64,000 nt of DNA from Promethearchaeota archaeon (GTDB lineage Archaea; Asgardarchaeota; Lokiarchaeia; Sigyniarchaeales; SOKP01): NCBI GenBank assembly GCA_019058445.1, contig JAHPZA010000006.1, positions 955,063-1,019,062 of the forward strand, read 5' to 3'. A model generated the notes under the pieces. It saw only the letters and a program-made list of their open reading frames with translations. It ran no database searches and was not told the origin of the DNA. Shown piece by piece: positions 28,037-38,607 of the stretch; position 1 is the stretch's first letter; each line of letters begins with the position of its first letter. The position numbers and the translations under genes are program-made.

Positions 28037-29560
28037 TTATAAGATTCCATCCCAAGCAGATCGCTCGTCATCTAAAGGTCCATTGACCACTTTAATCTCT
28101 TTGCCGAATAGCATTGTTGATCTCTTCTCAAGACTATAAGAGGGCCACTCAGGGATGCTTTTGTGGTTTGGATTTCCTGTGCGGGCAAAAAAAGTCCATG
28201 AATCCATCATTTTAGTGCTTATTGCTTCAGTCTCTTCACTTTTACTTGGAAAAATACCTATAGCTTTTTCACTTAGCAATCCAAAAACAAAAGGTAACTC
28301 GATGGCATGGATTGCTCCTTGTATTCCCCCTGGCATTTTTAGCTTCCAGTTAAATAAATACATATAAGTATTCGGTTGGAGGTCGCTTTGTACTTCCGCT
28401 AAACGTATTGAAGGAATACGGAACGCAAAATCAGTCAGATACGCATCGACAATATCTTGAGGCTCTATTGGTTCCTTACCTTTTCTTGCTTGCTGATAAG
28501 TTTTAATCATTTGCTCTGCTTTATCCTCATCTTGACCAAGAGCCTTCATTAAATTAATTGTACTCTTAAGTAATTTACTTTCATCAACTTTAGGTGCGTT
28601 AGGATTCAATGCGGTCCAAAGTTTTATCTCATCTTGATTCGTTCCTATAAGAAGCTCAATCTCCTTAGCAGAACCATTACGCATGGCCGTAAGAGGATGT
28701 TCTGGCAAGGTTTTTTCATCAATAACAGGCCCTACCGTCGGAGCATCCGATGCAAAGGTTGAACCACTTTGGATCGCTTTATTAGTTGGATCGGCTTTAA
28801 TAAGTTCATCAATAGTAACCTTACGGAGTGCATCAATATCACCCTCCTTAATCTTTAGTTTAGATTGTACCTGATCAGAAGCTTCTTTACGTCTTAAATT
28901 GTGATAAAACATAGGATGGCACGCACCACTTTGGGCTATAACGCGATGAAAAAGTCCTTTCGCAGAAGGCATAGCCATTAGGGTACAAACGGAAACACTA
29001 CCCGCAGATTCGCCAAAAATTGTGACATTCTTAGGATCACCCCCAAAAGCTTCAATGTTCTCTTTAACCCATTTAAGAGCCGCTATTTGATCGAGCAACC
29101 CTACATTAGCCGTTTTGCCCGGTATATAAAAAAATCCCAGAACTCCTAAACGATAATTTAATGATACGATCACCACATTTCCTCTGAGTGCTAAACGCGC
29201 ACCATCCAGATCAGCACCACTTCCTGTCACAAACGCGCCACCATGTACCCATACCATCACTGGGAGGTTTTTTTGATCTGTCTCGGGACTCCAAACATTT
29301 ACAGTTAAGCAATCAGCCTCACTTTGTTTAGCTTTCCCTCCAAACATTGCCAAAAGAACAGAGGGAGGTTGAGGGGCAATAGGACCGAATTCTGTGGCAT
29401 CTAGTACCTCATCCCATGGCTGTCTAGGTGCGGGCGGACTAAAACGAAGCTCTCCGACAGGCGAAGCAGCATAGGGTATCCCCTTAAATTTAAAGACCCC
29501 TCTCGCCCTATAACCCCGAACTTTACCTAAATTTGTGTCAACTATAATATTCTTTTCCAT
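28037..29560 (-). CDS. Type B carboxylesterase
   Basis: 507 residues of the carboxylesterase/para-nitrobenzyl esterase family: oxyanion HGGAF (106-110), nucleophile Ser185 in FGESAGS (182-188), and the N-terminal KGIPYAASPVGELRF typical of the family. The acidic residue is probably in the IGTNQDE region and the His in GAIHAIELPFVFG. No signal peptide, so cytoplasmic. The GC content and codon use look somewhat richer than the neighbours by eye. With the high similarity to bacterial family motifs, this suggests transfer from bacteria. It hydrolyses carboxylic esters; natural substrate unknown. Confidence 0.9.
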   Translation of the reverse strand: MEKNIIVDTNLGKVRGYRARGVFKFKGIPYAASPVGELRFSPPAPRQPWDEVLDATEFGPIAPQPPSVLLAMFGGKAKQSEADCLTVNVWSPETDQKNLPVMVWVHGGAFVTGSGADLDGARLALRGNVVIVSLNYRLGVLGFFYIPGKTANVGLLDQIAALKWVKENIEAFGGDPKNVTIFGESAGSVSVCTLMAMPSAKGLFHRVIAQSGACHPMFYHNLRRKEASDQVQSKLKIKEGDIDALRKVTIDELIKADPTNKAIQSGSTFASDAPTVGPVIDEKTLPEHPLTAMRNGSAKEIELLIGTNQDEIKLWTALNPNAPKVDESKLLKSTINLMKALGQDEDKAEQMIKTYQQARKGKEPIEPQDIVDAYLTDFAFRIPSIRLAEVQSDLQPNTYMYLFNWKLKMPGGIQGAIHAIELPFVFGLLSEKAIGIFPSKSEETEAISTKMMDSWTFFARTGNPNHKSIPEWPSYSLEKRSTMLFGKEIKVVNGPLDDERSAWDGIL

Positions 29561-29760
29561 AAAGATATCAACTTATCTTACTTCTTAGTTCTTAATTCTC
29601 ACTCTTATTATTTAAAAATTTTGCTATAAAAGGAAGTCACAATATTTTTTTTTTCAAAAGATTAATTTTCATATAATTAGCTAATATATTTAAACTAAAA
29701 ATTTATGGTTAAGTTAGGTTTAGCCTAGATGAAAAAAGTTGAGAGGAGTCAGCAGTTAAA

Positions 29761-30513
29761 ATGGTTTCATTAATCAAACTTATTCAAACAGGAAAACTCC
29801 CTCTAAATCAGTTCATGGATTTAGAAACTGTTAATTGGATAAAAGATCATAGACCCTCATTTAATTTCAGCCCTCCTCCAATTGATTTTGAACCTAACCT
29901 TGACGAGTATCTGATGGAGTTAAAGAATTATATCCCTGATCCTAATTGGTTTTTAGTTTCAAAAAAAAGGGATTCAATCCATGGTATGAGACACATATTA
30001 AGAGTGGTCTTTCATTCAATAATACTTACCTTGCTGAGTGAGGATAAAACTTCCCGGTTTTTTAAAAATTGTTTGGTTGCCTCTTCTTTACATGATTTAA
30101 GACGTAAAAATGACTTAATGGATTTATTTCACGGAAAAAGAGCAGCAAGGTGGTTTAAAAAAAACATTTTTCTCATAGAAAAGCAATTTGAAATTCATTT
30201 ATCCGAAGACGATATTAAAGCTATTTATTATTCGATGTCATTTCATGATTTACCCTATGAAAAAATAGTAAAGCACATAAAATATGAAAAATATAAAGAC
30301 CTAACGGATATTCTTAAAACCGCAGATGCTTTGGACAGATATAGATTGCCGAGTGTTCGATTGTGGTTTAAAGACAGTTATGTTTATGTGATCCCCTCTG
30401 ACTATTTAAAGTGTATGGCATTTCAATTAGTAATTACCAGTGAGACCAAATTTTTGAACGGTGTTACGAATGTCAATAGTGTAATAAATGCCATTGAAGA
30501 ATTTTTTAAATAG
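29761..30513 (+). CDS. HD-domain phosphohydrolase-like protein
   Basis: 250 residues. A predicted HD metal site is spread over SIHGMRHILRV (about 75-85), SSLHDLRR (about 111-118), DLFHGKRAARWF (about 121-132) and a final TADALDRYR (about 194-202), the H...HD...H...D pattern of metal-dependent phosphohydrolases. The N-terminal 70 residues have no recognised motif. GAGGAG lies upstream of the ATG at a longer than usual distance. No neighbour on the same strand suggests its substrate; nucleotides or cyclic dinucleotides are generic possibilities. Confidence 0.75.
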   Translation: MVSLIKLIQTGKLPLNQFMDLETVNWIKDHRPSFNFSPPPIDFEPNLDEYLMELKNYIPDPNWFLVSKKRDSIHGMRHILRVVFHSIILTLLSEDKTSRFFKNCLVASSLHDLRRKNDLMDLFHGKRAARWFKKNIFLIEKQFEIHLSEDDIKAIYYSMSFHDLPYEKIVKHIKYEKYKDLTDILKTADALDRYRLPSVRLWFKDSYVYVIPSDYLKCMAFQLVITSETKFLNGVTNVNSVINAIEEFFK

Positions 30514-30589
30514 GTCAATAACATTCGGTTATTTTGATTGCAAATTTAAAATAAGAATAGAGAAAACAGCTATCTAATATTGTATTTTT

Positions 30590-32419
30590 TTAGAATTTAT
30601 ATTGCCCACTAATTATATTGTCGCTTATATCATTTGTCAATGGGATATATTCTGATTTACCTGGCAACAAAACGTATAAAGGATCATCAATTTTCTTAAG
30701 ATCAAAAGCTTCGTTCTTCAACTTCATTTTTTTAAATTTAAAAGTTGCTGTAACTGAAAGTTTTGATTTAAACCTGAGGAAAATTGGGATCGCATAAGCG
30801 GGAAGATTTTGTCTAAATATCTTCATAAACTCTTTTAAATTAAAATCTTCGAGAGATGTGTTCGGTACTATTGCGGCCATTCCAGCTCGGCCATCAGTAG
30901 CTGGTATATGAACACCATAGACGGTTGAAAATAACACTTGTTCGAAGCTGTTAATTACTTTTTCTATTTCGATAGTGGACACATTATTCCCTTTCCATCG
31001 ATATGTATCTCCCAGACGATCAACAAACTGAGCGTGATTGTTTCCTAAATCTCTAATCAAATCTCCAGTATTAAACCATTCGTCTCCTTCATTAAAGACA
31101 TCATGAAATAACTTAGCATCAGTAGCTTCTTTATCTGTATATCCCCTAAAAGTTGACACTCCCGTATTTTCAAATAGTAATAATCCGGATTCACCAACAT
31201 TAACCCTCTCCATAAATCCTGCTTCATTTCTGAAGGGTTTTTCTTCATCATAGTCATATTTCACTATGGCAAATGAAGTTATACAACACCCGATCGTACA
31301 ATCAAAATTTAAAATATTCCCAAACGCTCCAACAGCCTCGCTTGCTGAGTAATATTCTCCGATTTTTTCAATGTTAAATCGATCTTTAAAGTCTTTCCAT
31401 ATCTCATTGCGGAGTCCTGGTCCAATAACTACTCTTACAGAATTATCTGAGTCCTTATCTCTGGGAGGCTGATTCATGAGATATCGGCACACTTCTCCGA
31501 TGTAATTAAAAGCAGTAGCTTTATATTTTTGTATCTCATCCCAGAAATTGCTCACACTAAATTTACGACCAATAGCAATTGTCGCGCCACTCCCTAAAGC
31601 GGCAGCACATCCTGCTCCAATCGCATTAGCATGAAATAATGGTAATGAAATATACATAATATCCTCAGGTGTTAAGTCTCCAAGACCTCTTCCATAAAAA
31701 TAATAACTGCTTATTAGCGTATAATGACGCATTATTGTAGCTTTGGGAAATCCCGTAGTACCTGAGGTAAATAAGTAAGCAATATCATCAGTCGTCTTAA
31801 CTAAAGATGTGGTTGATGGATTGTTTTTAGGAAAATCTTTAACAGCTAACGAAAGATCGATATATCCTTCTGGAAGAGAGAGGATGCCTTGATCAGGTAA
31901 AAAAAAAAGGGTTTGATCATTTGAAAGGTCTAGGTCTGATATTACAGCATTGAAATTATTAAAACAATTTTCATCTATGATGATAAATTTTCTGGGAGTA
32001 AGTTTTAGACAATGCACTAGGGACATTTCGCGTAGATCAATATTGATCAATGAACCTATTGCTCCAATTTTACCAAGAGCATAAAGAATCATTACATATT
32101 CAGGTCGATTAGTCATCATTATTTGTACCACATCCCCTTTATTCAACCCTAAAGAAATAAAATAATGTGCATATCGGTTAATCCATTCATTAAATTCTTT
32201 AAAGTTTAATGTTGTATCTTCAAATTTTATAGCAATATTGTCAGCATACTTTCCTGCATTTCTTTCTATAATAGTTCCCCAAGAAACTTTATTTTCTGAA
32301 GGGATATTCATGAATTCTTGGAATTCATCACTATGCTTGCCAACCCAGCTACGATAACGTTTCCTATATTCTCTTTTATCAATCAGATCCATATCTTTTG
32401 GTTCAGCTATTTCTCCCAT
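30590..32419 (-). CDS. FATP/FadD6-like acyl-CoA synthetase, paralogue 1
   Basis: About 609 residues of the AMP-forming acyl-CoA synthetase family. The phosphate loop is FTSGTTGFPKAT, the middle motif YYSASEAVG, and the C-terminal DRLGDTYRWKGNNVST is diagnostic of the very-long-chain/FATP branch. The catalytic-Lys region is TATFKFKK. Start ATG 32419 is chosen because GAGGTG sits 6 bases upstream; GTG 32428 is an alternative. The protein ends GQYKF like most of its five paralogues. It probably activates fatty or aryl-alkanoic acids to CoA thioesters. Its promoter is less like the shared one: TTTATATCTTATATAAA just upstream. Confidence 0.92.
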   Translation of the reverse strand: MGEIAEPKDMDLIDKREYRKRYRSWVGKHSDEFQEFMNIPSENKVSWGTIIERNAGKYADNIAIKFEDTTLNFKEFNEWINRYAHYFISLGLNKGDVVQIMMTNRPEYVMILYALGKIGAIGSLINIDLREMSLVHCLKLTPRKFIIIDENCFNNFNAVISDLDLSNDQTLFFLPDQGILSLPEGYIDLSLAVKDFPKNNPSTTSLVKTTDDIAYLFTSGTTGFPKATIMRHYTLISSYYFYGRGLGDLTPEDIMYISLPLFHANAIGAGCAAALGSGATIAIGRKFSVSNFWDEIQKYKATAFNYIGEVCRYLMNQPPRDKDSDNSVRVVIGPGLRNEIWKDFKDRFNIEKIGEYYSASEAVGAFGNILNFDCTIGCCITSFAIVKYDYDEEKPFRNEAGFMERVNVGESGLLLFENTGVSTFRGYTDKEATDAKLFHDVFNEGDEWFNTGDLIRDLGNNHAQFVDRLGDTYRWKGNNVSTIEIEKVINSFEQVLFSTVYGVHIPATDGRAGMAAIVPNTSLEDFNLKEFMKIFRQNLPAYAIPIFLRFKSKLSVTATFKFKKMKLKNEAFDLKKIDDPLYVLLPGKSEYIPLTNDISDNIISGQYKF

Positions 32420-32577
32420 CCTTAACACCTCTTTTTTTTAATATAAACTATAATCTTTCTAAATTTATATCTTATATAAATGCAAATTTGTTATGCATCC
32501 AATTTTAGGTATTTGCAAGTTAAGAAAAAAAAAAGAGAAATAAAAAATATAAACTTATAGCAACTTATTTCATAGAT

Positions 32578-34401
32578 TTAAAATTCATATTTTTGTAAAT
32601 TATTGCAGATATCTCTATTTAAGGGTGTATATTCTGAACTCCCTGGTAACAACACATACATAGGATCTTCAACGGTTTCAATATCAAAGCACTCTTTTTT
32701 TAGCTGGACTTTTTTAAGCTTAAAGGTTGCCGTAGTTGCCAATTTTGATTTAAATCTAAGGAAGATGGGAACACCATAAGGAGGAAGATTTTTCTTTAGA
32801 TGTTCAGCCAGTCCTTTTAAATCAAATTCTTCAAGCGAAACACTAGGTAATATTGCCGCCATACCAACCCGCCCATCAGTATCGGGTATCTGAACACCAT
32901 AGACGCTTGAAAATAACACTTGATCGAAAGTATTGATAACTTGTTCTACTTCTGTGGTGGATATATTATGTCCTTTCCAACGAAATGTATCTCCAAGGCG
33001 ATCTACAAATTGAGCATGGGTATGACCAATATCTCTCATTAAGTCCCCCGTATTAAACCAGATATCTCCTTTTTTAAATACATCATGAAAAATTTTCTCA
33101 TCAGTTGCCTTTTTATCAGTATATCCTCTAAATACCATTGTACTTGTAATCTCAAATAATAATAATCCGGATTCACCAAGGTTAACTCTTTCCATAAAAC
33201 CTTCCTCATTCTTGATAGGCTTTTCGGTATCTGGATCGAATTTAACAATAGCATAAGGAAAAAAGGTCATACCTACCGTATTGTCAAAATTCAAAACATT
33301 GAAAAATCCTCCAACACTTTCAGTAGCATTGTAATATTCTCCAATTTTTTCGATGTTAAATCGAGTTTTAAAATCTTTCCAAATTTCATAGCGAAGTCCC
33401 GGTCCAATGACCACTCTTACTGAATTATCGGCATCATCTGGTTTTGGGGGTTGATTCATCAGATATCTACATATCTCACCGATGTAATTAAAGCCAGTAG
33501 CGTTATATTTACGAATTTCATCCCAAAAACGACTTATACTGAATTTTCGTCCAATAGCTACCGCTGCGCCCCCACCAAATGCGGATGCACATCCGGGTCC
33601 TAAAGAATTTGAATGAAATAACGGAAGGGGAACATACAAAGTATCTTCGGGTGTAAACTCTGCTATTATCTGTCCAAATAAAAGATAACAAGCCACCATT
33701 GTATAATTGGCAAACCGCGTAGCTTTGGGAAACCCTGTAGTACCTGAAGTGAATATATAAGCAATAATATCAGAAGTTTTGATGTCGTATGTGGTCGAGG
33801 GATTGTCCACGGGAAAATTTATTACCTCCTTGGAAAGATCAATGAAATCTCCAGGAATTGAGATTAAACCTTGGTCCGGCAAGAAATAGAGTTTTTGGTC
33901 TTTTGATAAGTCTAAATCGGATTTTACAGCATTGAAGCTCTCATAACAGTTTTCACCAACAATAATAAGCTTTCCAGGGGTGAGTTCTAAACAATGTGCC
34001 AGGGACATTTCGCGCATATCGATATTGATTAGAGACGCTATTACCCCAGTTTTACCAGCAGCTGTTAAGATCATTAAATATTCAGGTCGATTGGTCATCA
34101 TCAGCTCAATTACATCCCCTTTTTTTAGGCCCAAAGAGAGTATAAAATGGGCGTATCGATTTACCCATTCATTGAATTCTTTATAAGTAAGTGTTATGTC
34201 TTCGAATATGATAGCAGTCTTATCAGCATATGTTTCTGCGTTTTCTTCAACAAGTTGGCCCCAAGAAACTTTGTTCTCCTCAACAGTAGCGTTTAATTTT
34301 GCGATATCACTTCCATGTTTTCTGATAAACCTCATATTTCTTTTTCGAAACTCTCTAGTAGGAATCAGATCAGATTCTTTTGACTCATCCTTTTCTATCA
34401 A
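32578..34401 (-). CDS. FATP/FadD6-like acyl-CoA synthetase, paralogue 2
   Basis: 607 residues with FTSGTTGFPKAT, YYNATESVG, DRLGDTFRWKGHNIST and TATFKLKK. It starts with TTG at 34401, giving MIEKDESKESDLI, which aligns with the starts of the other copies. A divergent copy of the shared promoter motif lies 96 bases upstream. It is very similar to paralogues 3 and 5 along the full length. It probably forms CoA thioesters from carboxylic acids in the cytoplasm; chain length is not readable. Confidence 0.92.
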   Translation of the reverse strand: MIEKDESKESDLIPTREFRKRNMRFIRKHGSDIAKLNATVEENKVSWGQLVEENAETYADKTAIIFEDITLTYKEFNEWVNRYAHFILSLGLKKGDVIELMMTNRPEYLMILTAAGKTGVIASLINIDMREMSLAHCLELTPGKLIIVGENCYESFNAVKSDLDLSKDQKLYFLPDQGLISIPGDFIDLSKEVINFPVDNPSTTYDIKTSDIIAYIFTSGTTGFPKATRFANYTMVACYLLFGQIIAEFTPEDTLYVPLPLFHSNSLGPGCASAFGGGAAVAIGRKFSISRFWDEIRKYNATGFNYIGEICRYLMNQPPKPDDADNSVRVVIGPGLRYEIWKDFKTRFNIEKIGEYYNATESVGGFFNVLNFDNTVGMTFFPYAIVKFDPDTEKPIKNEEGFMERVNLGESGLLLFEITSTMVFRGYTDKKATDEKIFHDVFKKGDIWFNTGDLMRDIGHTHAQFVDRLGDTFRWKGHNISTTEVEQVINTFDQVLFSSVYGVQIPDTDGRVGMAAILPSVSLEEFDLKGLAEHLKKNLPPYGVPIFLRFKSKLATTATFKLKKVQLKKECFDIETVEDPMYVLLPGSSEYTPLNRDICNNLQKYEF

Positions 34402-34496
34402 TTTAGATAAACCTTTCTTTTTAATTTATTAATCAAAATGGAGTTTTTCTTCTTTTGTCGAAATAAATTTCATTAGAATTATTTTGTTTTTTCGAG

Positions 34497-34513
34497 TTAT
34501 AAATCTTCTATTC
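34497..34513 (-). promoter_or_regulatory. Shared promoter motif (variant), paralogue 2
   Basis: On the minus strand this reads GAATAGAAGATTTATAA. It matches the 17-base motif of paralogues 3, 5 and 6 at 15 positions and includes the TATA box TTTATAA. It is 96 bases from the start codon. Confidence 0.5.
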
Positions 34514-34654
34514 TTGAATTTAAAGCTAACTCAAATATTCGGTGAATGGTGTTTGAAAACGGTATAAACTTTAAAATTTTCAAGAAATCACAAATTTACA
34601 AGGAAAAACTAAAGAGATTGAAGGATAAAAATAAAGATAAACTATTATTTGGAA

Positions 34655-36484
34655 TTAAAATACGTATTTTTGATTTAGTATATTTTCATAAATATTCTTT
34701 TTCAAGGGCGTAAAACCTGATTCACCCGGCAACATTACATACATCGGATCGTCAATATTCTCAAAATTGAAGCCTTCCTTTTTCAATTGTACTTTTTTAA
34801 GTTTAAAAGTGGCTGTGATTGCCAATTTCGATTTAAACCTAAGGAAAATTGGAATTCCATAAGAAGGGAGGTTTTTTTTAAGATGATCAGTCAGTCCTTT
34901 TAGATCAAAATCTTCAATTGAAACGGTTGGCACTATGGATGCCATTCCTGCTCTTCCTTCAGTTCTTGGTATTTTCACACCATAGGCAGTTGAAAACAAT
35001 ACTTGATCGAAGCTATTAATTATTTTCTCAACTTCAGTGGTGGAAATGTTGTGTCCCTTCCAGCGAAATGTATCTCCGAGGCGATCAACAAATTGGGCAT
35101 GGTTATTTCCAATATCCCTCATTAAGTCCCCCGTATTAAACCATGTATCTCCTTTTTTAAAGACATTACGAAATATTTTCGCTTCGGTTGCATTTTTATC
35201 CGTATATCCCCGAAAATAAGACGTCCCTGTTATCTCGAAAAGTAATAATCCAGATTCACCAAGTTCAACCCTTTGCATAAATCCATCATCATTTAGGATA
35301 AGTTTTTCTTCTTCATGATTGTATTGAACAATAGCATAAGGTGCAATACAAGCACCTACAGTACAATCAAAATTCAACATATTAGCAAATGCCGCAACAG
35401 CTTCGGTTGCAGAGTAGTATTCTCCAATTTTTTCGATATTAAATCGCTCTTTAAAATCTTTCCAGATTTCATGACGTAGTCCTGCACCGATGACAACTCG
35501 CACGTTATTTTCTACATCATCAGGTTTGGGAGGTTGATTCATCAAGTATCTGCATACTTCTCCAATATAATTAAAAGCTGTTGCATTATATTTGCGGATC
35601 TCATCCCAGAATCGGCTCACACTGAATTTTCGTCCTATAGCTAAAGATGCGCCACCTCCAAAGGCAGATCCACAACCTGCTCCTTGAGAATTCGAATGAA
35701 AGAGTGGAAGTGAAACGTACATTGTATCATTAGGGGTTAATTCGGCTATTACTTGCCCAAACGCGTAATAACAAGCAACCATAGTAGAATGAGCAAATTT
35801 AACTGCTTTCGGAAACCCCGTAGTGCCTGAAGTAAAAATATAAGTAATAGTATCAGAAGTTTTTACGTCTTTTGTAGTTGAAGGATTGTCTATAGGAAAA
35901 CTTTTAACTTCTTGGGAAAGATCAATAAAACCTTCTGGTGTAGGGATCAACCCTTGGTCAGGAAAGAAACAAAGAAGTTGATGTTCTGAGAGGTCAATAT
36001 CTGATTTCACTTTACTAAATGTATCAAAACAGTTTTCATCAACTATAATAATTTTTCCGGGAGTAAGTTTTAAACAATGGGCCAGGGACATTTCGCGCAG
36101 ATCAATATTAATTAAAGAAGTAATTGCCCCAATTTTACCAACAGCATATACAATCATTAGATATTCCGGTCGATTTGTCATCATTAATTCCACTACGTCC
36201 CCTTTTTTCAAGCCTAAAGAGAGAAAATAATGGGCATAACGGTTAACCCATTCATTAAACTCTTTATAAGTCAGCGTAATATCCTCAAATTTGATAGCGA
36301 TATTATCAGAATATATTTCTGCATTAGTCTCAACAAGTTCGCCCCATGAAACCTTATTTTCCTCGAGTTTTTTTGTATATTCGACTAAAGCATTAGCATG
36401 CTTTCTCATAAATCTCATATTTCTTTTTCTATATTCCCTATTAGGAATAAGATCTTGTTCTTTCAACTCAGTCTCTTCTAACAT
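34655..36484 (-). CDS. FATP/FadD6-like acyl-CoA synthetase, paralogue 3
   Basis: About 609 residues with FTSGTTGFPKAV, YYSATEAVA, DRLGDTFRWKGHNIST and TATFKLKK, ending NQKYVF. ATG 36484 (MLEETELKEQDLI) matches the N-termini of paralogues 2, 5 and 6; GTG 36493 would add three residues. It is preceded by the exact shared promoter motif 97 bases upstream. Full-length similarity to paralogues 2 and 5 shows recent duplication. An alpha/beta hydrolase gene lies upstream on the same strand. Confidence 0.92.
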   Translation of the reverse strand: MLEETELKEQDLIPNREYRKRNMRFMRKHANALVEYTKKLEENKVSWGELVETNAEIYSDNIAIKFEDITLTYKEFNEWVNRYAHYFLSLGLKKGDVVELMMTNRPEYLMIVYAVGKIGAITSLINIDLREMSLAHCLKLTPGKIIIVDENCFDTFSKVKSDIDLSEHQLLCFFPDQGLIPTPEGFIDLSQEVKSFPIDNPSTTKDVKTSDTITYIFTSGTTGFPKAVKFAHSTMVACYYAFGQVIAELTPNDTMYVSLPLFHSNSQGAGCGSAFGGGASLAIGRKFSVSRFWDEIRKYNATAFNYIGEVCRYLMNQPPKPDDVENNVRVVIGAGLRHEIWKDFKERFNIEKIGEYYSATEAVAAFANMLNFDCTVGACIAPYAIVQYNHEEEKLILNDDGFMQRVELGESGLLLFEITGTSYFRGYTDKNATEAKIFRNVFKKGDTWFNTGDLMRDIGNNHAQFVDRLGDTFRWKGHNISTTEVEKIINSFDQVLFSTAYGVKIPRTEGRAGMASIVPTVSIEDFDLKGLTDHLKKNLPSYGIPIFLRFKSKLAITATFKLKKVQLKKEGFNFENIDDPMYVMLPGESGFTPLKKNIYENILNQKYVF

Positions 36485-36580
36485 TATAGCCACACCATTC
36501 TTTTTTATTCTTAAAATAAAATGTCTGTTAAGATTTCGTTTTTAAAAAAATTTTATTAGAACTAATATGTTTTTTTGCAA

Positions 36581-36597
36581 TTATAAATCTTACATTC
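36581..36597 (-). promoter_or_regulatory. Shared promoter motif, paralogue 3
   Basis: On the minus strand GAATGTAAGATTTATAA, identical to the motif before paralogues 5 and 6. TTTATAA is the likely TATA box and GTAAGA the upstream recognition element. It is 97 bases from the start codon. Confidence 0.6.
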
Positions 36598-36707
36598 CAA
36601 AATATTTCAAATACTCAGATCTTTGGTGGAAAATAGTTAGAAGTGGTAATATTCTTAGAAAAAACTAAAATTAATAAAATAAAAATTGATATTTTTTGGT
36701 AGAATAA

Positions 36708-37502
36708 TTACTTAAGAAAATCGATAATAATTTTATTCACTCTTTCTGGTTCTGGTGAAAATAGATCATGTCCAAGATTATCGAATAATTCTAATCTTGC
36801 ACCAGGAATATTAGTGGCTAATGTTCCAGCATTTTTATAGGGGATGAGAAGATCTTGCTTGCCGTGCAATACTAAGGTAGGAACACCGATTTTTTTTAGT
36901 CTCCTGCCTGCATTAAATCGTCCAGCAGCTAAAATATTCCTTTTACGGCTCTTATCGGGAAGAGGGGTTTCAAGATAACCTTTTTTCTTCTTTTCGATGT
37001 ATTCAGGATTATTTTTTATAAACTCTTCTGGATAAAGGAGGGGCATTTCTTTTTCTATCCACTCTTCAGGAGTCTTAGTGGTTTTTCCCGCTAAAAAATC
37101 AGTAATTGCTACTGGAGCAAATATAGATCTAGATCCTCCACAATGCGTTCCAGAGAGAATAAGTTTATCAACTTTATTGGGATGATTAAGGACAAGTTCT
37201 TGGGCTATCATACCTCCCATTGATAACCCTAATATATGTGCGCGTTCAATCTTTAGAGCTTCCATTAATCCGACCGTGTCATCGGCCATCATGGGAATTG
37301 TATAGTCATAATCTGGTTTATCCGTTCTCCCCGCTCCTCTATTATCAAAAATGATTGTTTTAAAATGCTTTGAGACGCCATCTATTAAAAAAGGTGACCA
37401 AAACTTAGCAGTACCTGTAAATCCCATTATCAAAACAAGTGGATACCCTTCCCCGTGAATTTCATAATACATATTTAGATCATTCACTTTAACTTTTGGC
37501 AA
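36708..37502 (-). CDS. Alpha/beta-fold hydrolase
   Basis: 264 residues with the nucleophile elbow GLSMGG (Ser94), the NRGAGRTDKP loop (55-64), an acidic residue in HGKQDLLIPY and the catalytic His in NLGHDLF near the C-terminus. It resembles 3-oxoadipate enol-lactonase-like and other small esterases. It starts with TTG at 37502 (MPKVKVNDLNMYYEIHG) with AGGTTAG upstream. It follows the enoyl-CoA hydratase gene on the same strand after 72 bases, so cotranscription is possible. It could hydrolyse an ester, a lactone or a CoA thioester. Confidence 0.87.
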   Translation of the reverse strand: MPKVKVNDLNMYYEIHGEGYPLVLIMGFTGTAKFWSPFLIDGVSKHFKTIIFDNRGAGRTDKPDYDYTIPMMADDTVGLMEALKIERAHILGLSMGGMIAQELVLNHPNKVDKLILSGTHCGGSRSIFAPVAITDFLAGKTTKTPEEWIEKEMPLLYPEEFIKNNPEYIEKKKKGYLETPLPDKSRKRNILAAGRFNAGRRLKKIGVPTLVLHGKQDLLIPYKNAGTLATNIPGARLELFDNLGHDLFSPEPERVNKIIIDFLK

Positions 37503-37574
37503 TTTCAGCTAACCTAATTATATTTTATTCTATGATTTATGTGGTTACTATAAAAATTAAAAAATGTTACTAAC

Positions 37575-38408
37575 TTATTCTAAAGGGAAAAACTTTGGTA
37601 AGTCGCCCGGTACTTTCGTTTCCCACTTTGGTTTTTTTTTTTGGATGAAAGACATTACCCCTTCTCTTGCTTCAGGTTGCTTTCCCGTCCATGCATAATA
37701 TTTATGATCAATTCTTTCAGCCTTATCAATATCAGTTTCGGAGAGGAATTGATAGAGCATTCGTTTTGTGAGAGATACACATACAGGACCACACAATAAG
37801 ATTTCTTCGGCTATTTCTTTAGCAGTATCCATTAGCTTATCATCCGGTACGACCCGACTGACAAGTCCATATTCTAAAGCTTCCCTAGCATTAAGAATTC
37901 TCCCTGTATACATTAATTCGGCTGCTTTACTGATTCCAATGAGGCGAGGTAAAATCCAAGGACATGCAATTTCAGGTACGATACCACGTCGATTAAAGTT
38001 GATTCCTATTCGTGCACTTTCAGAAGCTATTCGAATATCGAATGGCAGAATCATGGTCACTCCTACTCCAACAGCAGGTCCGTTTATTGCAACTATCACA
38101 GGTTTTTTCAGTAAAAAATACCGCTTGATCAAACTACTTTCACGTTGAATATTTTCTTCATATTCTTTGGGTCGATTTGATCCATCAAAAGTGGTGGCTC
38201 CGCCCGATAAATCTGCACCCGCGCAAAATCCTCTGCCTGCGCCGGTAACTATCAATACTCTAAGATTCGGATCATTTTCTACTTTCATAATTGCATCCCA
38301 GAACTCTATTGCCATCTGATAAGTATATGCATTAAGTTTTTCCGGTCTGTTTAGAGTGATAGTTGCTATTTGATTTGAGCTCTCAAAAATAATTTGTTCG
38401 TATTCCAT
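37575..38408 (-). CDS. Enoyl-CoA hydratase/isomerase family protein
   Basis: 277 residues of the crotonase fold. Oxyanion-hole segments are GRGFCAGADLSGG (about 57-69) and GPAVGVGVTM (about 109-118), with a downstream FNRRGIVPE. Glu at the second catalytic region (VPEIACPW) is present, which fits hydratase or isomerase activity. A 20-residue insertion-like stretch (TTFDGSNRPKEYEEN) follows the first loop. It sits among acyl-CoA synthetases, so beta-oxidation-type chemistry on their products is likely. Confidence 0.9.
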   Translation of the reverse strand: MEYEQIIFESSNQIATITLNRPEKLNAYTYQMAIEFWDAIMKVENDPNLRVLIVTGAGRGFCAGADLSGGATTFDGSNRPKEYEENIQRESSLIKRYFLLKKPVIVAINGPAVGVGVTMILPFDIRIASESARIGINFNRRGIVPEIACPWILPRLIGISKAAELMYTGRILNAREALEYGLVSRVVPDDKLMDTAKEIAEEILLCGPVCVSLTKRMLYQFLSETDIDKAERIDHKYYAWTGKQPEAREGVMSFIQKKKPKWETKVPGDLPKFFPLE

Positions 38409-38607
38409 TTCTAATATTAACCTCCTATTTTTGAAAATTTAATTACTTTAAATTGAATTTATTAGAGATATTTATTCTATTTTGTATAAATATTTTGTTT
38501 TGTATTGGAAAAGAGTTTGAACTTAAAACAGCTGGATTTTATATATAAATGTACAATTTAGAAATTCTTTTAAATGAACCTTCTTTAACTAAAAATTGCC
38601 AAGGAAT

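Noticed and set aside
37768..38148. A long open frame opposite the enoyl-CoA hydratase gene
   Set aside because: It lies fully antisense to a well-conserved gene, and its product has no recognisable motif. Similar antisense frames opposite the acyl-CoA synthetases, sulfatases and esterases were dismissed for the same reason.
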